From NCBI RefSeq assembly GCF_003073135.1, contig NZ_PGDQ01000012.1:146990-210989 (forward strand): a stretch of 64,000 nt of DNA. Reading direction: 5' to 3'. Positions within the stretch are counted from its first letter, which is position 1; each line of letters opens with the position of its first letter. Below are positions 34,509 through 43,188 of the stretch, one piece after another. The translations under genes were made by a program, and so were the position numbers. The notes beneath the pieces are model-generated. The model searched no databases. It was not told the origin of the DNA and saw only the letters and a list, made by a program, of their open reading frames with translations. Source of the stretch: Euzebya rosea (GTDB lineage: Bacteria > Actinomycetota > Nitriliruptoria > Euzebyales > Euzebyaceae).

Positions 34509-34544
34509 CGAACCGCCCGGTGCCGTCGTGGCCCGGGCGGTTCG
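34509..34544. terminator. Bidirectional terminator between osmC and the chemotaxis gene
   Basis: A 12-bp perfect stem (CGAACCGCCCGG / CCGGGCGGTTCG) continues after a one-base bulge into GCC-GTCGT-GGC. It lies 23 bases past the osmC stop and 32 bases from the stop of the convergent gene. Confidence 0.78.
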
Positions 34545-34576
34545 ATCGTCAGCGTCGCGTGTCGGTTCGTATGCGG

Positions 34577-36130
34577 TCAGACCCCGCTGAGCACGTCGTG
34601 GCGAACGGCGTCGTCCGTCCCGTCGGCGCCGTCGGGGCGCGAAGTGGGCTCGGCGACGTCGCGGGTGGGGGTCACCGGGGCAGGTGTCGGGGCGGTGCGA
34701 CCAACGCGTCCGACCAGCCGGCTCAACCCGTCGGCCACGGTCAGCAGCTCCTCGGCGGTGTGGCGGACGCCGGCCGCCACGGCCGCCGTGTGCTCCGCGG
34801 TGCGAGCGGTCGCGTTGACGTCGTCGGCGATGGCCGAGGAGCGGGTTGCGACCGTGGTCACGCTGCGGGAGATCTCCGCGGTCGTGACCTGCTGCTCCTC
34901 CACCGCCGCCGCGATGGTCTGCTGGGTGTCGGCGACCTGGGCGATGACATCGGCGATGCGGCCGATCGCCCGAACAGCCTCCTCGGTGTCGACCTGGATC
35001 GCACCGATCTGGTCGGCGACCTGTTGGGTGGCGTGTGCGGTCTCCCGTGCCAGGTCCTTCACCTCGTTGGCGACGACCGCGAAGCCCTTGCCCGCAGCAC
35101 CGGCCCGCGCCGACTCGATGGTGGCGTTGAGGGCCAGCAGGTTGGTCTGGTCGGCGATCGCGCTGATGACCTCCACGACCTTGCCGATCTCCGCGGAGTT
35201 CGTGCCGAGGCGGTTGATGGCGTCGCGTGTGGTCGCCGTCTCGGCGACCGCGCCGTCGGCCACCTGCGATGCGCTCGTGACGGCCCGGCCGATCTCGGCG
35301 ACCGACGCGTTCAGCTGCTCCACCCCCGTGGCGACGGTGGCCAGGTGGCTGTGGACGTCCTCGGCGGATGCCCCGACCCGGCGGGCCTTCACGGTGGTCT
35401 CCGCTGACGCGCCGTCGACCGCCGCGCTCGACGACGACAGCCCCTCCGAGGCCACGTGGACTTCCTCGGCACGGCGGGCGATGTCCCGGGCCAACCGCCC
35501 GCCGATCCAGCGGCTCAAGCCCCCGACGATGGCCATGATCAGCAGCGCGGGAAGTCCGAACGCCCGGACCTTCGCCCAGAACTGGGCGTCGACGTCGTCG
35601 ACGTAGATGCCGGTCCCGACGACCCATCCCCACGGCTCGAACCCGGCGACGTAGGAGATCTTCGGCTGCGCCTCCTCCTCGTCGGGCTTGGGCCACAGGT
35701 AGTCCACGAACCCCTCCCCGCCGTCCCGGACGACGTCCACGAACTCCACGAAGAGCCGTGTCCCGTTCGCGTCCTCGAGGGTGGAGACGTCCTGGCCCTC
35801 GAGCTCCGGCTTGATCGGATGCATGACCACGGTCGGCGACATGTCGTTGATCCAGAAGTACTCGGTGCCGTCGTAGCGCAGGTCGCGGACCGCGTCGAGG
35901 GCCTCCTGCTGCGCCCCCTCCCGGGTCATCGCACCCGACTCCTCCAGGGCATGGAAGTGGCCGATGAGGGAGATGGCCAGCTCGGTGTGCTCGCGGGTCT
36001 TGACCCGCCGCGACTCCATCATGTCGTCGCGGGTGCCCAGCAGGCCGAACGTGATGACGACGAGGAGGCCCGCCAGCGCAACGGCGGTGATGGCGGCGAG
36101 TCGGGTCGAGATGGTCGTGTGGGTGAGCAC
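34577..36130 (-). CDS. Methyl-accepting chemotaxis protein with single Cache domain
   Basis: A 517-residue receptor. A first membrane helix (about 10-30) and a second (about 195-215) bracket a Cache_2/single-Cache sensor: [40 protein letters not shown] and [20 protein letters not shown] are typical of this domain, which binds small organic acids. The signalling tip is conserved: [20 protein letters not shown] then [20 protein letters not shown]. No HAMP motif is obvious. GTG 36130 has GGAG five bases upstream. No other che genes are in view. A long Thr/Pro/Asp tail ends the protein. Confidence 0.93.
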   Translation of the reverse strand: MLTHTTISTRLAAITAVALAGLLVVITFGLLGTRDDMMESRRVKTREHTELAISLIGHFHALEESGAMTREGAQQEALDAVRDLRYDGTEYFWINDMSPTVVMHPIKPELEGQDVSTLEDANGTRLFVEFVDVVRDGGEGFVDYLWPKPDEEEAQPKISYVAGFEPWGWVVGTGIYVDDVDAQFWAKVRAFGLPALLIMAIVGGLSRWIGGRLARDIARRAEEVHVASEGLSSSSAAVDGASAETTVKARRVGASAEDVHSHLATVATGVEQLNASVAEIGRAVTSASQVADGAVAETATTRDAINRLGTNSAEIGKVVEVISAIADQTNLLALNATIESARAGAAGKGFAVVANEVKDLARETAHATQQVADQIGAIQVDTEEAVRAIGRIADVIAQVADTQQTIAAAVEEQQVTTAEISRSVTTVATRSSAIADDVNATARTAEHTAAVAAGVRHTAEELLTVADGLSRLVGRVGRTAPTPAPVTPTRDVAEPTSRPDGADGTDDAVRHDVLSGV

Positions 36131-36253
36131 GGACGCTCCGGTTTCGGAGGGGGCACGGGACGCAGGACCGATCGGCCGCTCCACGCCGGACCTGAGCCGG
36201 GTGCACCGGACGACGACAGGGCCCACGCCGGCGCGTCGCGTGCACGACACGTC

Positions 36254-37024
36254 ATGATGGGCGACATGATGGACGTGGAGATCTGGTCGGACGTCGTGTG
36301 CCCGTGGTGTGCGGTCGGCAAGGTGCGCTTCGAGCGTGCGCTGGCCGCGTTCCCCCACCGTGAGCAGGTGACTGTGCGGTGGCGCAGCTTCGAGCTGGAC
36401 CGGCATGCGCCGGCCAGCCGTGACGGCGACTACGCCTCGATGCTGGCCGCCAAGTACCGCACCTCGACCGATCAGGCCCAGGCGATGATCGACCGCATGG
36501 TGGAGCAGGGCGCGGCCGAGGGGCTGGACTTCCGCTTCGACATCGTGCGGCCCGGCAACACCTTCGACGCCCACCGCGTGCTGCACCTGGCGGCTGACCA
36601 CGGCCTGCAGCACGAGGTGAAGAACCGCTTCCTCGACGCCTACCACTCGCAGGGCGAGGAGGTCGGCGATCACGAGGTGCTGGCCCGCCTGGCCGCCGAG
36701 GCCGGGATGGACGCCGAGGCGGTCCGGTCGATGCTGGCCACCGACGAGTACGCCGAGGCGGTCCGGGCCGACGAGGAGCAGGCGGTGGAGTACGGCATCT
36801 CCGGCGTGCCGTTCTTCGTGTTCGACCGGCGGATCGGGGTGTCCGGTGCCCAGCCGACCGAGGTCCTGCTGCAGGCGCTGGAGCAGGCCTGGGCCGCCCG
36901 GGGCGCGGACGCCGACCCGGCCGACGACCCGGCCAACCGCGGGGCCAACCACGAGCACGATGCCGACCACGAGCACGATGCCGGTGACGCGTGCGGCGTG
37001 GACGGCTGCGCGGTCGCCAGCTGA
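36254..37024 (+). CDS. FrnE-like DsbA-family thiol oxidoreductase with His/Cys-rich tail
   Basis: A ~256-residue cytoplasmic thioredoxin-fold protein. The active site is [16 protein letters not shown] (CPWC, Cys16 and Cys19), and cis-Pro is in [20 protein letters not shown]. It matches the FrnE/2-hydroxychromene-carboxylate-isomerase-like group, in which Deinococcus FrnE aids oxidative-stress tolerance. The last ~25 residues repeat His-Glu-His-Asp and end in [12 protein letters not shown], a plausible metal-binding or resolving-cysteine tail. ATG codons at 36254, 36257, 36266 and 36269 are all in frame. Confidence 0.85.
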   Translation: MMGDMMDVEIWSDVVCPWCAVGKVRFERALAAFPHREQVTVRWRSFELDRHAPASRDGDYASMLAAKYRTSTDQAQAMIDRMVEQGAAEGLDFRFDIVRPGNTFDAHRVLHLAADHGLQHEVKNRFLDAYHSQGEEVGDHEVLARLAAEAGMDAEAVRSMLATDEYAEAVRADEEQAVEYGISGVPFFVFDRRIGVSGAQPTEVLLQALEQAWAARGADADPADDPANRGANHEHDADHEHDAGDACGVDGCAVAS

Positions 37025-37049
37025 CGCCGGCCGGCCCACGACGGCGCTG

Positions 37050-38189
37050 ATGACCGATCCCCGCGTGCTGACCAGCGGCGTCGCCGCCTTCGACGCCCTG
37101 CTGGACGGGATCGCCATCGGCGACAACCTGGTGCTGCTCGTCGGCGACGACACGCCGATCGACTGGTTCGTCGACGCCTACGTCCGGGCCTCCGATCCCG
37201 ACCGGCTGGTCGTCGTCGACACATCCGGTCGCCACGAGGTGCACAGCGCTCGGGCCGTGCTCGAGTGGGCCGACGGATCCGTCGGCGTGGCACAGGGGCG
37301 TGCGGCGTTCGATCGTGCCGACGAGCTGGTCGGGACCGACGCGCGGGTGGTGGTCGACTCGTTGACCGACGTGGCGGCCCGGTGGGGCAACGACGAGGCG
37401 CTGGACCTGTTCCTGGTGGCCTGCCCGCGGCTCTACCGGCGTCGCAGCATCGCGTTGTGGGTGCTCAAGCGCAGCGGCCACGACGAACGGTTCCTCCGTC
37501 GGCTGCGCGACGTGACGCAGGTCGTCGTCGCCGTCGGTGGCACGGCCGATCGCCTTGGCCTGACCGTCGAGAAGGCGGCCGGGCGTCCACCACACGTCAC
37601 CGGACGGACGCTGGGGGCAACCCTTGTCGACGGCCAGCTGGTCGACGTGGACTCCGGTCCGACCAGCGGCGCTCGCCTCGGGGACACCATCCGCCGGTGG
37701 CGGACCGACCGTGGGGTCGGCCAGGCCGAGCTGGCGAGGCGGATCGGCATCAGCCCCTCGGCGCTGTCCCAGGCCGAGCGAGGGGTTCGTGGGGTGTCGG
37801 GTGAGACCGTGCTGCGGCTGTGGGAGGCGCTCGGGGTGCCGGTCGATCCCAGCGACCACGCGGCCGTCGGCTATCACATCGGTCGCAGGACCGGGGAGGA
37901 CGCCACCCGCTTGGCCCCGGGTGTCACCGGCCGCCGATTGGTGTCCAGCCCGTCGAGCACCGCATGGGAGGTCACGCTCGACGCGCGGGCACGCGGCCGC
38001 GGGCCGTTGTTCCCCGGCAAGGGCACCGAGACGGTGGTGCTGCGGGACGGGGTGCTGGACCTCGAGCTCGGGAAGGTCACGGAGACCCTCCAGGCCGGCG
38101 ACGCCATCGTGCTCGACGCCGCGGTCATCGACGGCTGGTCGAATCCCGCGGACCATCCCGCGACCGCCGTCTGGACCATCACGGGCTGA
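37050..38189 (+). CDS. Regulator: P-loop-less KaiC/RecA-like domain + XRE helix-turn-helix + cupin
   Basis: A 379-residue fusion. Residues 1-205 follow the KaiC/RecA layout ([34 protein letters not shown] as Walker B-like, [20 protein letters not shown]), but the Walker A loop is [12 protein letters not shown] with no GKT. Residues ~215-275 form an XRE HTH ([40 protein letters not shown]), and ~290-379 a cupin ([40 protein letters not shown]). XRE-cupin proteins repress or activate small-molecule genes. A palindrome 14-51 bases after its stop could be its operator for the following Gre-like gene. Confidence 0.8.
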   Translation: MTDPRVLTSGVAAFDALLDGIAIGDNLVLLVGDDTPIDWFVDAYVRASDPDRLVVVDTSGRHEVHSARAVLEWADGSVGVAQGRAAFDRADELVGTDARVVVDSLTDVAARWGNDEALDLFLVACPRLYRRRSIALWVLKRSGHDERFLRRLRDVTQVVVAVGGTADRLGLTVEKAAGRPPHVTGRTLGATLVDGQLVDVDSGPTSGARLGDTIRRWRTDRGVGQAELARRIGISPSALSQAERGVRGVSGETVLRLWEALGVPVDPSDHAAVGYHIGRRTGEDATRLAPGVTGRRLVSSPSSTAWEVTLDARARGRGPLFPGKGTETVVLRDGVLDLELGKVTETLQAGDAIVLDAAVIDGWSNPADHPATAVWTITG

Positions 38190-38202
38190 CCTTCTCCTTG
38201 TT

Positions 38203-38240
38203 GCTTCATGTTGGAGCTTGGATATGAAGCTATGCTTCAT
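38203..38240 (+). promoter_or_regulatory. Operator-like palindrome and half-site before the Gre-like gene
   Basis: ATGAAGC-TAT-GCTTCAT (38224-38240) is a perfect 17-base dyad; another GCTTCAT half-site is at 38203-38209. The DNA is much more AT-rich than its surroundings, with a possible -35 TTGCTT (38202-38207 region) and -10 TATGAA (38223-38228). It is downstream of the XRE-cupin gene and 36 bases before the Gre-like start. Confidence 0.6.
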
Positions 38241-38276
38241 GGTTCAGAGGTTGCTCATCGGGAAAGGACGAGTGCC

Positions 38277-38708
38277 GTGACCAGGACCATGTCTGCCCGC
38301 CAAGTCGTGCTGACCAGCACCGGACGGGCCCAGCTGCAGGAGCGTGTCGCCGACGCGCGTCGCGCTGCCGCGCTCACGGAGGAGGCAAGCGGGGATCGCC
38401 AACGCATCCTCGCCGAGATCGCCGCCATGGAGGATGCGCTTCGCCAGGCCGTCGTCGTGGAGGAGGTCCAGGAGGATCCCACGATCGTCGAGCTCGGCGA
38501 CGAGGTCGTCGTCAGGGACGCCGTCGGCGAGGAGGAGACCTTCCGCCTCGTGCATCCGCTGGAGGCACGGCTGGGCCCCGACCACATCTCCGTCGACTCC
38601 CCCCTCGCCCGCGCCCTCATGGGCCGCCGCCCCGGCGAGTGCGTCGTCGTCCAGGCGCCCGCCGGCCCCTACGAGCTGACGATCATCGATCGTCGCCGGC
38701 TCAGCTGA
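38277..38708 (+). CDS. GreA/GreB-like elongation-factor homologue with shortened coiled coil
   Basis: A 143-residue protein. N-terminal ~60 residues form a coiled coil (TSTGRAQLQERVADARRA ... RILAEIAAMEDALRQAV), and the C-terminal FKBP-like domain has VELGDEVVVRDAVGEEETFR, DHISVDSPLARALMGRRPGE and YELTIIDRRRLS. The coil is about 20 residues shorter than in GreA and lacks the acidic GDLSENAEY tip that stimulates RNA cleavage, so it may bind the RNA polymerase channel without cleavage activity, like Gfh or Rnk proteins. GTG 38277 with AAGGA 8 bases upstream is chosen. Confidence 0.82.
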   Translation: MTRTMSARQVVLTSTGRAQLQERVADARRAAALTEEASGDRQRILAEIAAMEDALRQAVVVEEVQEDPTIVELGDEVVVRDAVGEEETFRLVHPLEARLGPDHISVDSPLARALMGRRPGECVVVQAPAGPYELTIIDRRRLS

Positions 38709-38716
38709 TCCGCCGT

Positions 38717-39724
38717 TCAGCTGACGTCCCGGAGGCGGGTCTCCTGGTCCGCCTCCGGGACGACGCCGAAGCCATCGGCGTACAGCCCGGCGACCAGCTG
38801 TCGCTCCTCGTCGGTCAGGTTCGGGGCGGCTGACGCGCCGACGAACTCCTCGAGCTGGTCGACGTCGTAGATGTTGGGCAGGGTGGTGGCGACCCCGTCG
38901 TGGTCCAGGACCCAGCGCAGCGCCGCCTGTCCGAGCGTCCGGTCGGTCCGCTCCAGGAACCGCAGCCGTTCGACCTTCTGCACGCCCTCCAGCAGCCAGC
39001 TGCGGGGACGGTGACGGCGGTGGTCGTTCGCGGGCAGGACCGTGTCAGCACGCATGTGGCCCTCGAGCAGCCCCGAGCTGTGGGGGACTCGCACGATCAG
39101 GCCGGTGTCGGTCTCGCGGGCCGCGGCGATGAGGTCCCGCCCGGGGTCCTGCTCGAGGATGTTGTGGATCAGGTGGACGACGTCGAGGTCGCGCGTGCGC
39201 ATCGCGTGCAGGCCCTCGTCCCGCCAGCCGATCCGCGGGCCGAGGGCGATGGCGGTGGCCCGCACCTTGCCCTCCGCCTTCGCCTGCTGGAGGAACCCGA
39301 ACAGGTCGTCGTCCTCGAGGTGCCCCATGCGGGGGTTGTGCAGCTGCCAGACGTCGACGACGTCGGTCCCGAGCCGTCGGAGCGAGTCGTCGAGGGCCCT
39401 CGCCACGCTGGCGACATCGGTGCGGTGCGGTCGCTCCTGCTGGCCACGGGACCCGGCGTCGCTGTCGAGGTCGTAGCCGAACTTCGTGCCGATGACGATC
39501 TCGTCCCTGACCCCACCCAGGGCCTCGGCCAGCACCTCCTCGCCGTGGCCGTCACGGTAGACGCTGGCCGTGTCGAAGAACGTGACCCCGGCGTCGAAGG
39601 CCGCCCGGTGCAGGCCCACGGCCTCCTGGCGGGTGTACTCGCCCCACCAGCCCGTGGTGACGGTCCAGTTCCCGAAGCCGATCTCGCTGACCTCGATGTC
39701 GGGAGTGAGCTGACGCATGCGCAT
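38717..39724 (-). CDS. Aldo/keto reductase
   Basis: A 335-residue TIM-barrel oxidoreductase. The tetrad residues are visible: Asp and Tyr in FFDTASVYRDGHGEEVLAEA, Lys in IVIGTKFGYDLD, and His in VVDVWQLHNPRMGH. NADPH-binding loops lie in the C-terminal half (DRTLGQAALRWVLDHDGVAT). The substrate is unknown. ATG 39724 has AAAGGG 8 bases upstream; ATG 39718 is next. It lies downstream of the SufR-like gene at 39833 on the same strand. A perfect hairpin is embedded in its last codons. Confidence 0.9.
   Translation of the reverse strand: MRMRQLTPDIEVSEIGFGNWTVTTGWWGEYTRQEAVGLHRAAFDAGVTFFDTASVYRDGHGEEVLAEALGGVRDEIVIGTKFGYDLDSDAGSRGQQERPHRTDVASVARALDDSLRRLGTDVVDVWQLHNPRMGHLEDDDLFGFLQQAKAEGKVRATAIALGPRIGWRDEGLHAMRTRDLDVVHLIHNILEQDPGRDLIAAARETDTGLIVRVPHSSGLLEGHMRADTVLPANDHRRHRPRSWLLEGVQKVERLRFLERTDRTLGQAALRWVLDHDGVATTLPNIYDVDQLEEFVGASAAPNLTDEERQLVAGLYADGFGVVPEADQETRLRDVS
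38726..38761. terminator. 13-bp hairpin inside the 3' end of the aldo/keto reductase gene
   Basis: GTCCCGGAGGCGG (38726-38738) and CCGCCTCCGGGAC (38749-38761), 10-base loop, 18 bases downstream of the Gre-like stop. It likely terminates that plus-strand transcript while encoding the last residues of the convergent aldo/keto reductase. A second dyad (CAGCTGA/TCAGCTG) spans 38703-38724. Confidence 0.7.
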
Positions 39725-39832
39725 TGGCGGTGCCCTTTCGTGGAGGGGTCGACGTCCTCGTGGTCGCCGACGGCAGGTCGTCGACGACGTCCGTGCGCCG
39801 ACGTGGGCGGGGCCTCTCGGGCCCCCGGGGTC

Positions 39833-40477
39833 TCAGCTGGTCGACAGCCGCACGGTGCAGAGGCTGGGTTCGACGAACGGCACCATGGCATCGGCGGTGG
39901 TGGTCGACCCGAGGGCATCGAGCGCACCCCTGACGATGCCGAGGTGGGTCTGGCAGATCAGGTCCTCGTGGCCCCGTGCCAGGTCGGCGAACGGGCAGCG
40001 CCGCAGCAGCACCGTGTCGTCCTCTCGGGACGGGGCGAACCCGAGCCGGTCGAGGAGCGCCACGACACGTTCGACCGCGTCGCTGTCGGACACGACGGTG
40101 CCGGGCCGGGGCGCATCGATCAGGTGGGCACCCCAGCGGCGTCCCGACTCCAGCGGCGAGGCCGGGCGATCCACCAGCTGGCTGAGCAGGATCTCGGCCA
40201 GCAGCCGGTAGCCACCGTCGGCCGACGTCGTCGCCGCGGGGGTCGTGGTCCAGGCGAGCGGCGGACGGCCCGGGGCATCGGTCACGACCCGCTCGGAGGT
40301 GACCAGGCCCGCGTCGTGGAGCACCTCGAGGTGCCCGCGGACCGTGGACACGTGCAGGCCGACCGCGTCGGCGATGTCGCGGATGCCCATCGGTTCGGGC
40401 GTCGCACGCAGCACGTCCACGATGTGGCTGCGACTGTCGTCGCCCATCGCGCGGTGCACCTTGGTCGCGTCACTCAT
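39833..40477 (-). CDS. SufR-like winged-helix regulator with conserved cysteines
   Basis: A 214-residue protein. The winged-helix (about 5-75) is VHRAMGDDSRSHIVDVLRAT, then the recognition helix in ADAVGLHVSTVRGHLEVLHD. The C-terminal sensor ends LLRRCPFADLARGHEDLICQ-THLG and SLCTVRLST: Cys in CPF, ICxxH and a late Cys, the pattern of SufR-type Fe-S or redox-responsive repressors. It is paralogous to 45009-45752 and lies directly after the oxidase gene. ATG 40477 with CGGAG is used; GTG 40537 overlapping the oxidase stop (GTGA) is an alternative that would couple them. Confidence 0.82.
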   Translation of the reverse strand: MSDATKVHRAMGDDSRSHIVDVLRATPEPMGIRDIADAVGLHVSTVRGHLEVLHDAGLVTSERVVTDAPGRPPLAWTTTPAATTSADGGYRLLAEILLSQLVDRPASPLESGRRWGAHLIDAPRPGTVVSDSDAVERVVALLDRLGFAPSREDDTVLLRRCPFADLARGHEDLICQTHLGIVRGALDALGSTTTADAMVPFVEPSLCTVRLSTS

Positions 40478-40533
40478 CGGTGTCTCCGCATGATCGCGGG
40501 TCACCACGTCGATCGCCACGCCGGGAGGGGCAG

Positions 40534-42483
40534 TCACTGGCTGGCCCCGAGGTCAGCGGCCGCGCCGGTCGTCCGACCAGCCGTCCGATCCGGTTCCGTG
40601 CCGGGTTCGATCGCCCAGCCGAGCATGCCACCCGCGACGAACATGCCGCCGATGACGAACAGCACGAGCTGGGCCGTCCCCTCGGTCAACACGCCGTAGG
40701 CCGCGATCGGCATGCCGAGGGCGAGGACCAAGGGGAAGCACGACGGCGAGGGCATGTGGATCGACGTGGGGTCGACGGGTTCCGGCACCTGCAGCTGCCC
40801 GTCCCGCTGCTTGCGGAACCAGACCTCGTCGCGTTCGCTGATCTCGGGGATCGCGTCGAAGTTGTGGGGTGGCGCAGGGCAGGGAGTCAACCACTCGACG
40901 GTCCGGGCGTCCCACGGGTCCGGGGGCAGCTGCTGGTCGCTTCGGTACAGCCGCCAGCAGGCGAAGAGGAAGACCATGAAGGAGAGGGCGATGACGAACG
41001 CGCCGCTGCTGGACACCAGATTCCAGGTGTTCCAGCCCATGCCGTCGGCGTAGGTGTAGTAGCGCCGGGGCATGCCGTTCAGGCCCAGGAGGTGCATCGG
41101 CCCGAACGTCAGGTTGAAGCCGACCAGCATCAGGACGAAGTGGACCCGCCCGAGCCGCTCGTCGAACATCTTCCCGAACGCCTTGGGCGCCCAGAAGTAG
41201 ATGGCCCCGAACAGCGCGAACAGCGCGCCGCCGAACAGCACGTAGTGGAAGTGGGCGACGATGTAGTAGGTGTCGTGCTGCTGGGTGTCGCTGGGCACCA
41301 GGGCATGGGTGACGCCCGACAGGCCACCGATGGTGAACATCGAGACCAGTCCGATGGAGAACAGCATCGGGGTGGTGAAGCGGATCTGCCCGCCCCACAT
41401 CGTGCCCAGCCAGTTGAAGATCTTGATGCCGGTCGGGACGGCGATGACCATCGAGCTGATCCCGAAGGCGGCGTCGGCGACCGGGCCCAGGCCCGTGGCG
41501 AACATGTGGTGCGCCCACACACCCCACCCCATGAACGCGATCGCGATACCGGAGAAGACCACGGCGGTGTAGCCGAACAGCGGCTTCCGGCTGAAGACCG
41601 GCAGGATCTCCGAGACGATCCCGAACGCCGGCAGGATCATGATGTAGACCTCGGGATGCCCGAACAGCCAGAACATGTGCTGCCACAGCACCGGGTCGCC
41701 GCCGTTGGTGGGGTCGTAGAACGGTGCGGCGAAGCGGACCTGGAACATCATCTGCCACAGGGCGATGCCCAGGACCGGCATGGCGAACAGCAGCATCGCA
41801 GCGGTGACGAAGGTCATCCACGCGAACGTCGGCATTCGCATCAACGTCATGCCCGGCGCGCGCATATTCAGGGTGGTCGTGATGAAGTTCACCGCGGACG
41901 CCAAGGAGGCGACACCGGCGATCTGCAGGCCGAGGGAGTAGAACACCATCCGCGACTGATGGATGGCTGCGCTGTCCGACCCGAGGGTCAGTCCACCGGG
42001 GTCCGGGCCGAGCGTGCCCGCCAACGGCGAGTAGCTGACCCACGACCCGTTGGGCAGGCCGTCGAACAGCACGGCGCTGTAGACGAAGATCCCGGCGGCG
42101 AGGAAGACCCACCAGCTGAGCGCGTTGAGCCGGGGGAAGGCCACGTCGCGGGCACCGATCTGGAGCGGCAGCAGGAAGTTCATGAACGCCGCGCCCAGCG
42201 GCATGACCACGAAGAACACCATGGTCAGCCCGTGCATGGTGAAGATCTGGTTGTACTGGTCGGCGGTGACCAGGGTGCCGTTCGGCCCGGCCAGCTGGAC
42301 ACGGATCAGCAGCGCCTCGAGCCCGCCGATGGCGAAGAACGCCAGCGACGCCACGCCGTACATGATCCCGATCCGCTTGTGGTCGACGGTCGTGACCCAG
42401 GACCACCATCCGGTCGTGGCCACGGGACGTGCGAAGACGCTCCGACGGGCGCGGGTGCGCTGTCGATCCTCGACAACCGTCAC
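40534..42483 (-). CDS. ctaD: Heme-copper cytochrome c oxidase subunit I (aa3 type), extended C-terminus
   Basis: A 649-residue protein. CuB/heme ligands are in WLFGHPEVYIMILPAFGIVS (His-Glu-Tyr of the D-channel and cross-linked Tyr), WGVWAHHMFATG (two His) and YIVAHFHYVLFG (heme ligands); ITMHGLTM-like FTMHGLTMVFFV gives the first heme ligand. The K-channel Lys is in VIAVPTGIKIFNW. These residues are those of an O2-reducing A-type oxidase. Beyond the 12 canonical helices, residues ~585-630 add two more (LVLALGMPIAAYGVLTE, LVLFVIGGMFVAGGMLGWA). No subunit II or III gene is adjacent. GTG 42483 has AAGGAGG 5 bases upstream. Confidence 0.93.
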   Translation of the reverse strand: MTVVEDRQRTRARRSVFARPVATTGWWSWVTTVDHKRIGIMYGVASLAFFAIGGLEALLIRVQLAGPNGTLVTADQYNQIFTMHGLTMVFFVVMPLGAAFMNFLLPLQIGARDVAFPRLNALSWWVFLAAGIFVYSAVLFDGLPNGSWVSYSPLAGTLGPDPGGLTLGSDSAAIHQSRMVFYSLGLQIAGVASLASAVNFITTTLNMRAPGMTLMRMPTFAWMTFVTAAMLLFAMPVLGIALWQMMFQVRFAAPFYDPTNGGDPVLWQHMFWLFGHPEVYIMILPAFGIVSEILPVFSRKPLFGYTAVVFSGIAIAFMGWGVWAHHMFATGLGPVADAAFGISSMVIAVPTGIKIFNWLGTMWGGQIRFTTPMLFSIGLVSMFTIGGLSGVTHALVPSDTQQHDTYYIVAHFHYVLFGGALFALFGAIYFWAPKAFGKMFDERLGRVHFVLMLVGFNLTFGPMHLLGLNGMPRRYYTYADGMGWNTWNLVSSSGAFVIALSFMVFLFACWRLYRSDQQLPPDPWDARTVEWLTPCPAPPHNFDAIPEISERDEVWFRKQRDGQLQVPEPVDPTSIHMPSPSCFPLVLALGMPIAAYGVLTEGTAQLVLFVIGGMFVAGGMLGWAIEPGTEPDRTAGRTTGAAADLGASQ

Positions 42484-42507
42484 ACCAGCCTCCTTTTTCT
42501 GGGTTGG

Positions 42508-42523
42508 TACCGATTAAATGGTA
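42508..42523 (-). promoter_or_regulatory. ctaD promoter -10 with overlapping dyad
   Basis: In an AT-rich 87-base gap, the minus strand has TTTAAT (42513-42518), a good -10, 30 bases from the ctaD start. TACC-N8-GGTA (42508-42523) is centred on it and GGTT/AACC lie just outside. The -35 is weak. This is where a repressor such as the SufR-like proteins could act. Confidence 0.45.
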
Positions 42524-42570
42524 ATGAACCTGAATAAAGCACTGCGCCCGCTCATTCGCAAGGCGGCTGG

Positions 42571-43188
42571 TCATCGCAGCTGGGCCAGCACCTCCGCCCT
42601 CGCGGTCGGGTCGCGACGAAGGCGTCCACGGAGCGACGTGGTGATGGTGGTGGTCCCGCGAGCGCGGACCCCGCGCAGCGCCATGCACAGGTGCTCGGCC
42701 TGGACAACCACCGCCGCCCCGTCTGCGGCCAGCTCCGCCATCACCCAGTCGGCAACCTGTGCGGTCAGGTGCTCCTGCACCTGGAGCCGCCGCGCATGGG
42801 CATCCACGGCACGGACCAGCTTGGAGAGGCCGGCGACCCGGCCGCAGGGGAGGTAGGCGATATGTGCCACCCCGACGAACGGCAGCAGGTGGTGGGCGCA
42901 GAGGGACTGCACCGCGACGTCGCGGACGACGACCACCCCCTCGTATCCGGCCTCGTCGGGGAAGGTGGTCGGCTCGAACGGCTCGGGTGACAGCAGCTCC
43001 TCCAGGGCATCGACGACGCGACGAGGCGTGTCTCGAAGCTGGGGCGAGGTCGCGTCCTGCCCGAACGCATCCAACAGGTCACGCACGGCGGCCACCGCTG
43101 CGGCACGGTCGAGACGTGGCGCCTCGGGCACCTGGACCCGCGCGAGGGCATCGACGGCGTGCGCAGTCGCCGGGGACGGTCCGGTCAC
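42571..43188 (-). CDS. folE: GTP cyclohydrolase I (FolE-type)
   Basis: A 205-residue enzyme. Zinc ligands are in VQSLCAHHLLPFVG (Cys97, His100-type pair) and the later Cys in AEHLCMALRGVRARG. HIAYLPCGRVAGLSKLVRAV and the following QVQEHLTAQVADW are the family core, and VVDALEELLSPEP is the N-terminal helix. It converts GTP to 7,8-dihydroneopterin triphosphate, the start of folate, pterin or deazapurine pathways. GTG 43188 overlaps the flavoprotein stop (GTGA). Being in an oxidase/redox island instead of a folate cluster suggests a special role. Confidence 0.92.
   Translation of the reverse strand: MTGPSPATAHAVDALARVQVPEAPRLDRAAAVAAVRDLLDAFGQDATSPQLRDTPRRVVDALEELLSPEPFEPTTFPDEAGYEGVVVVRDVAVQSLCAHHLLPFVGVAHIAYLPCGRVAGLSKLVRAVDAHARRLQVQEHLTAQVADWVMAELAADGAAVVVQAEHLCMALRGVRARGTTTITTSLRGRLRRDPTARAEVLAQLR

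Noticed and set aside
40534..42483. Calling the oxidase a nitric oxide reductase
   Set aside because: The GHPEVY Glu/Tyr and K-channel Lys of O2 reductases are present, which NorB lacks.
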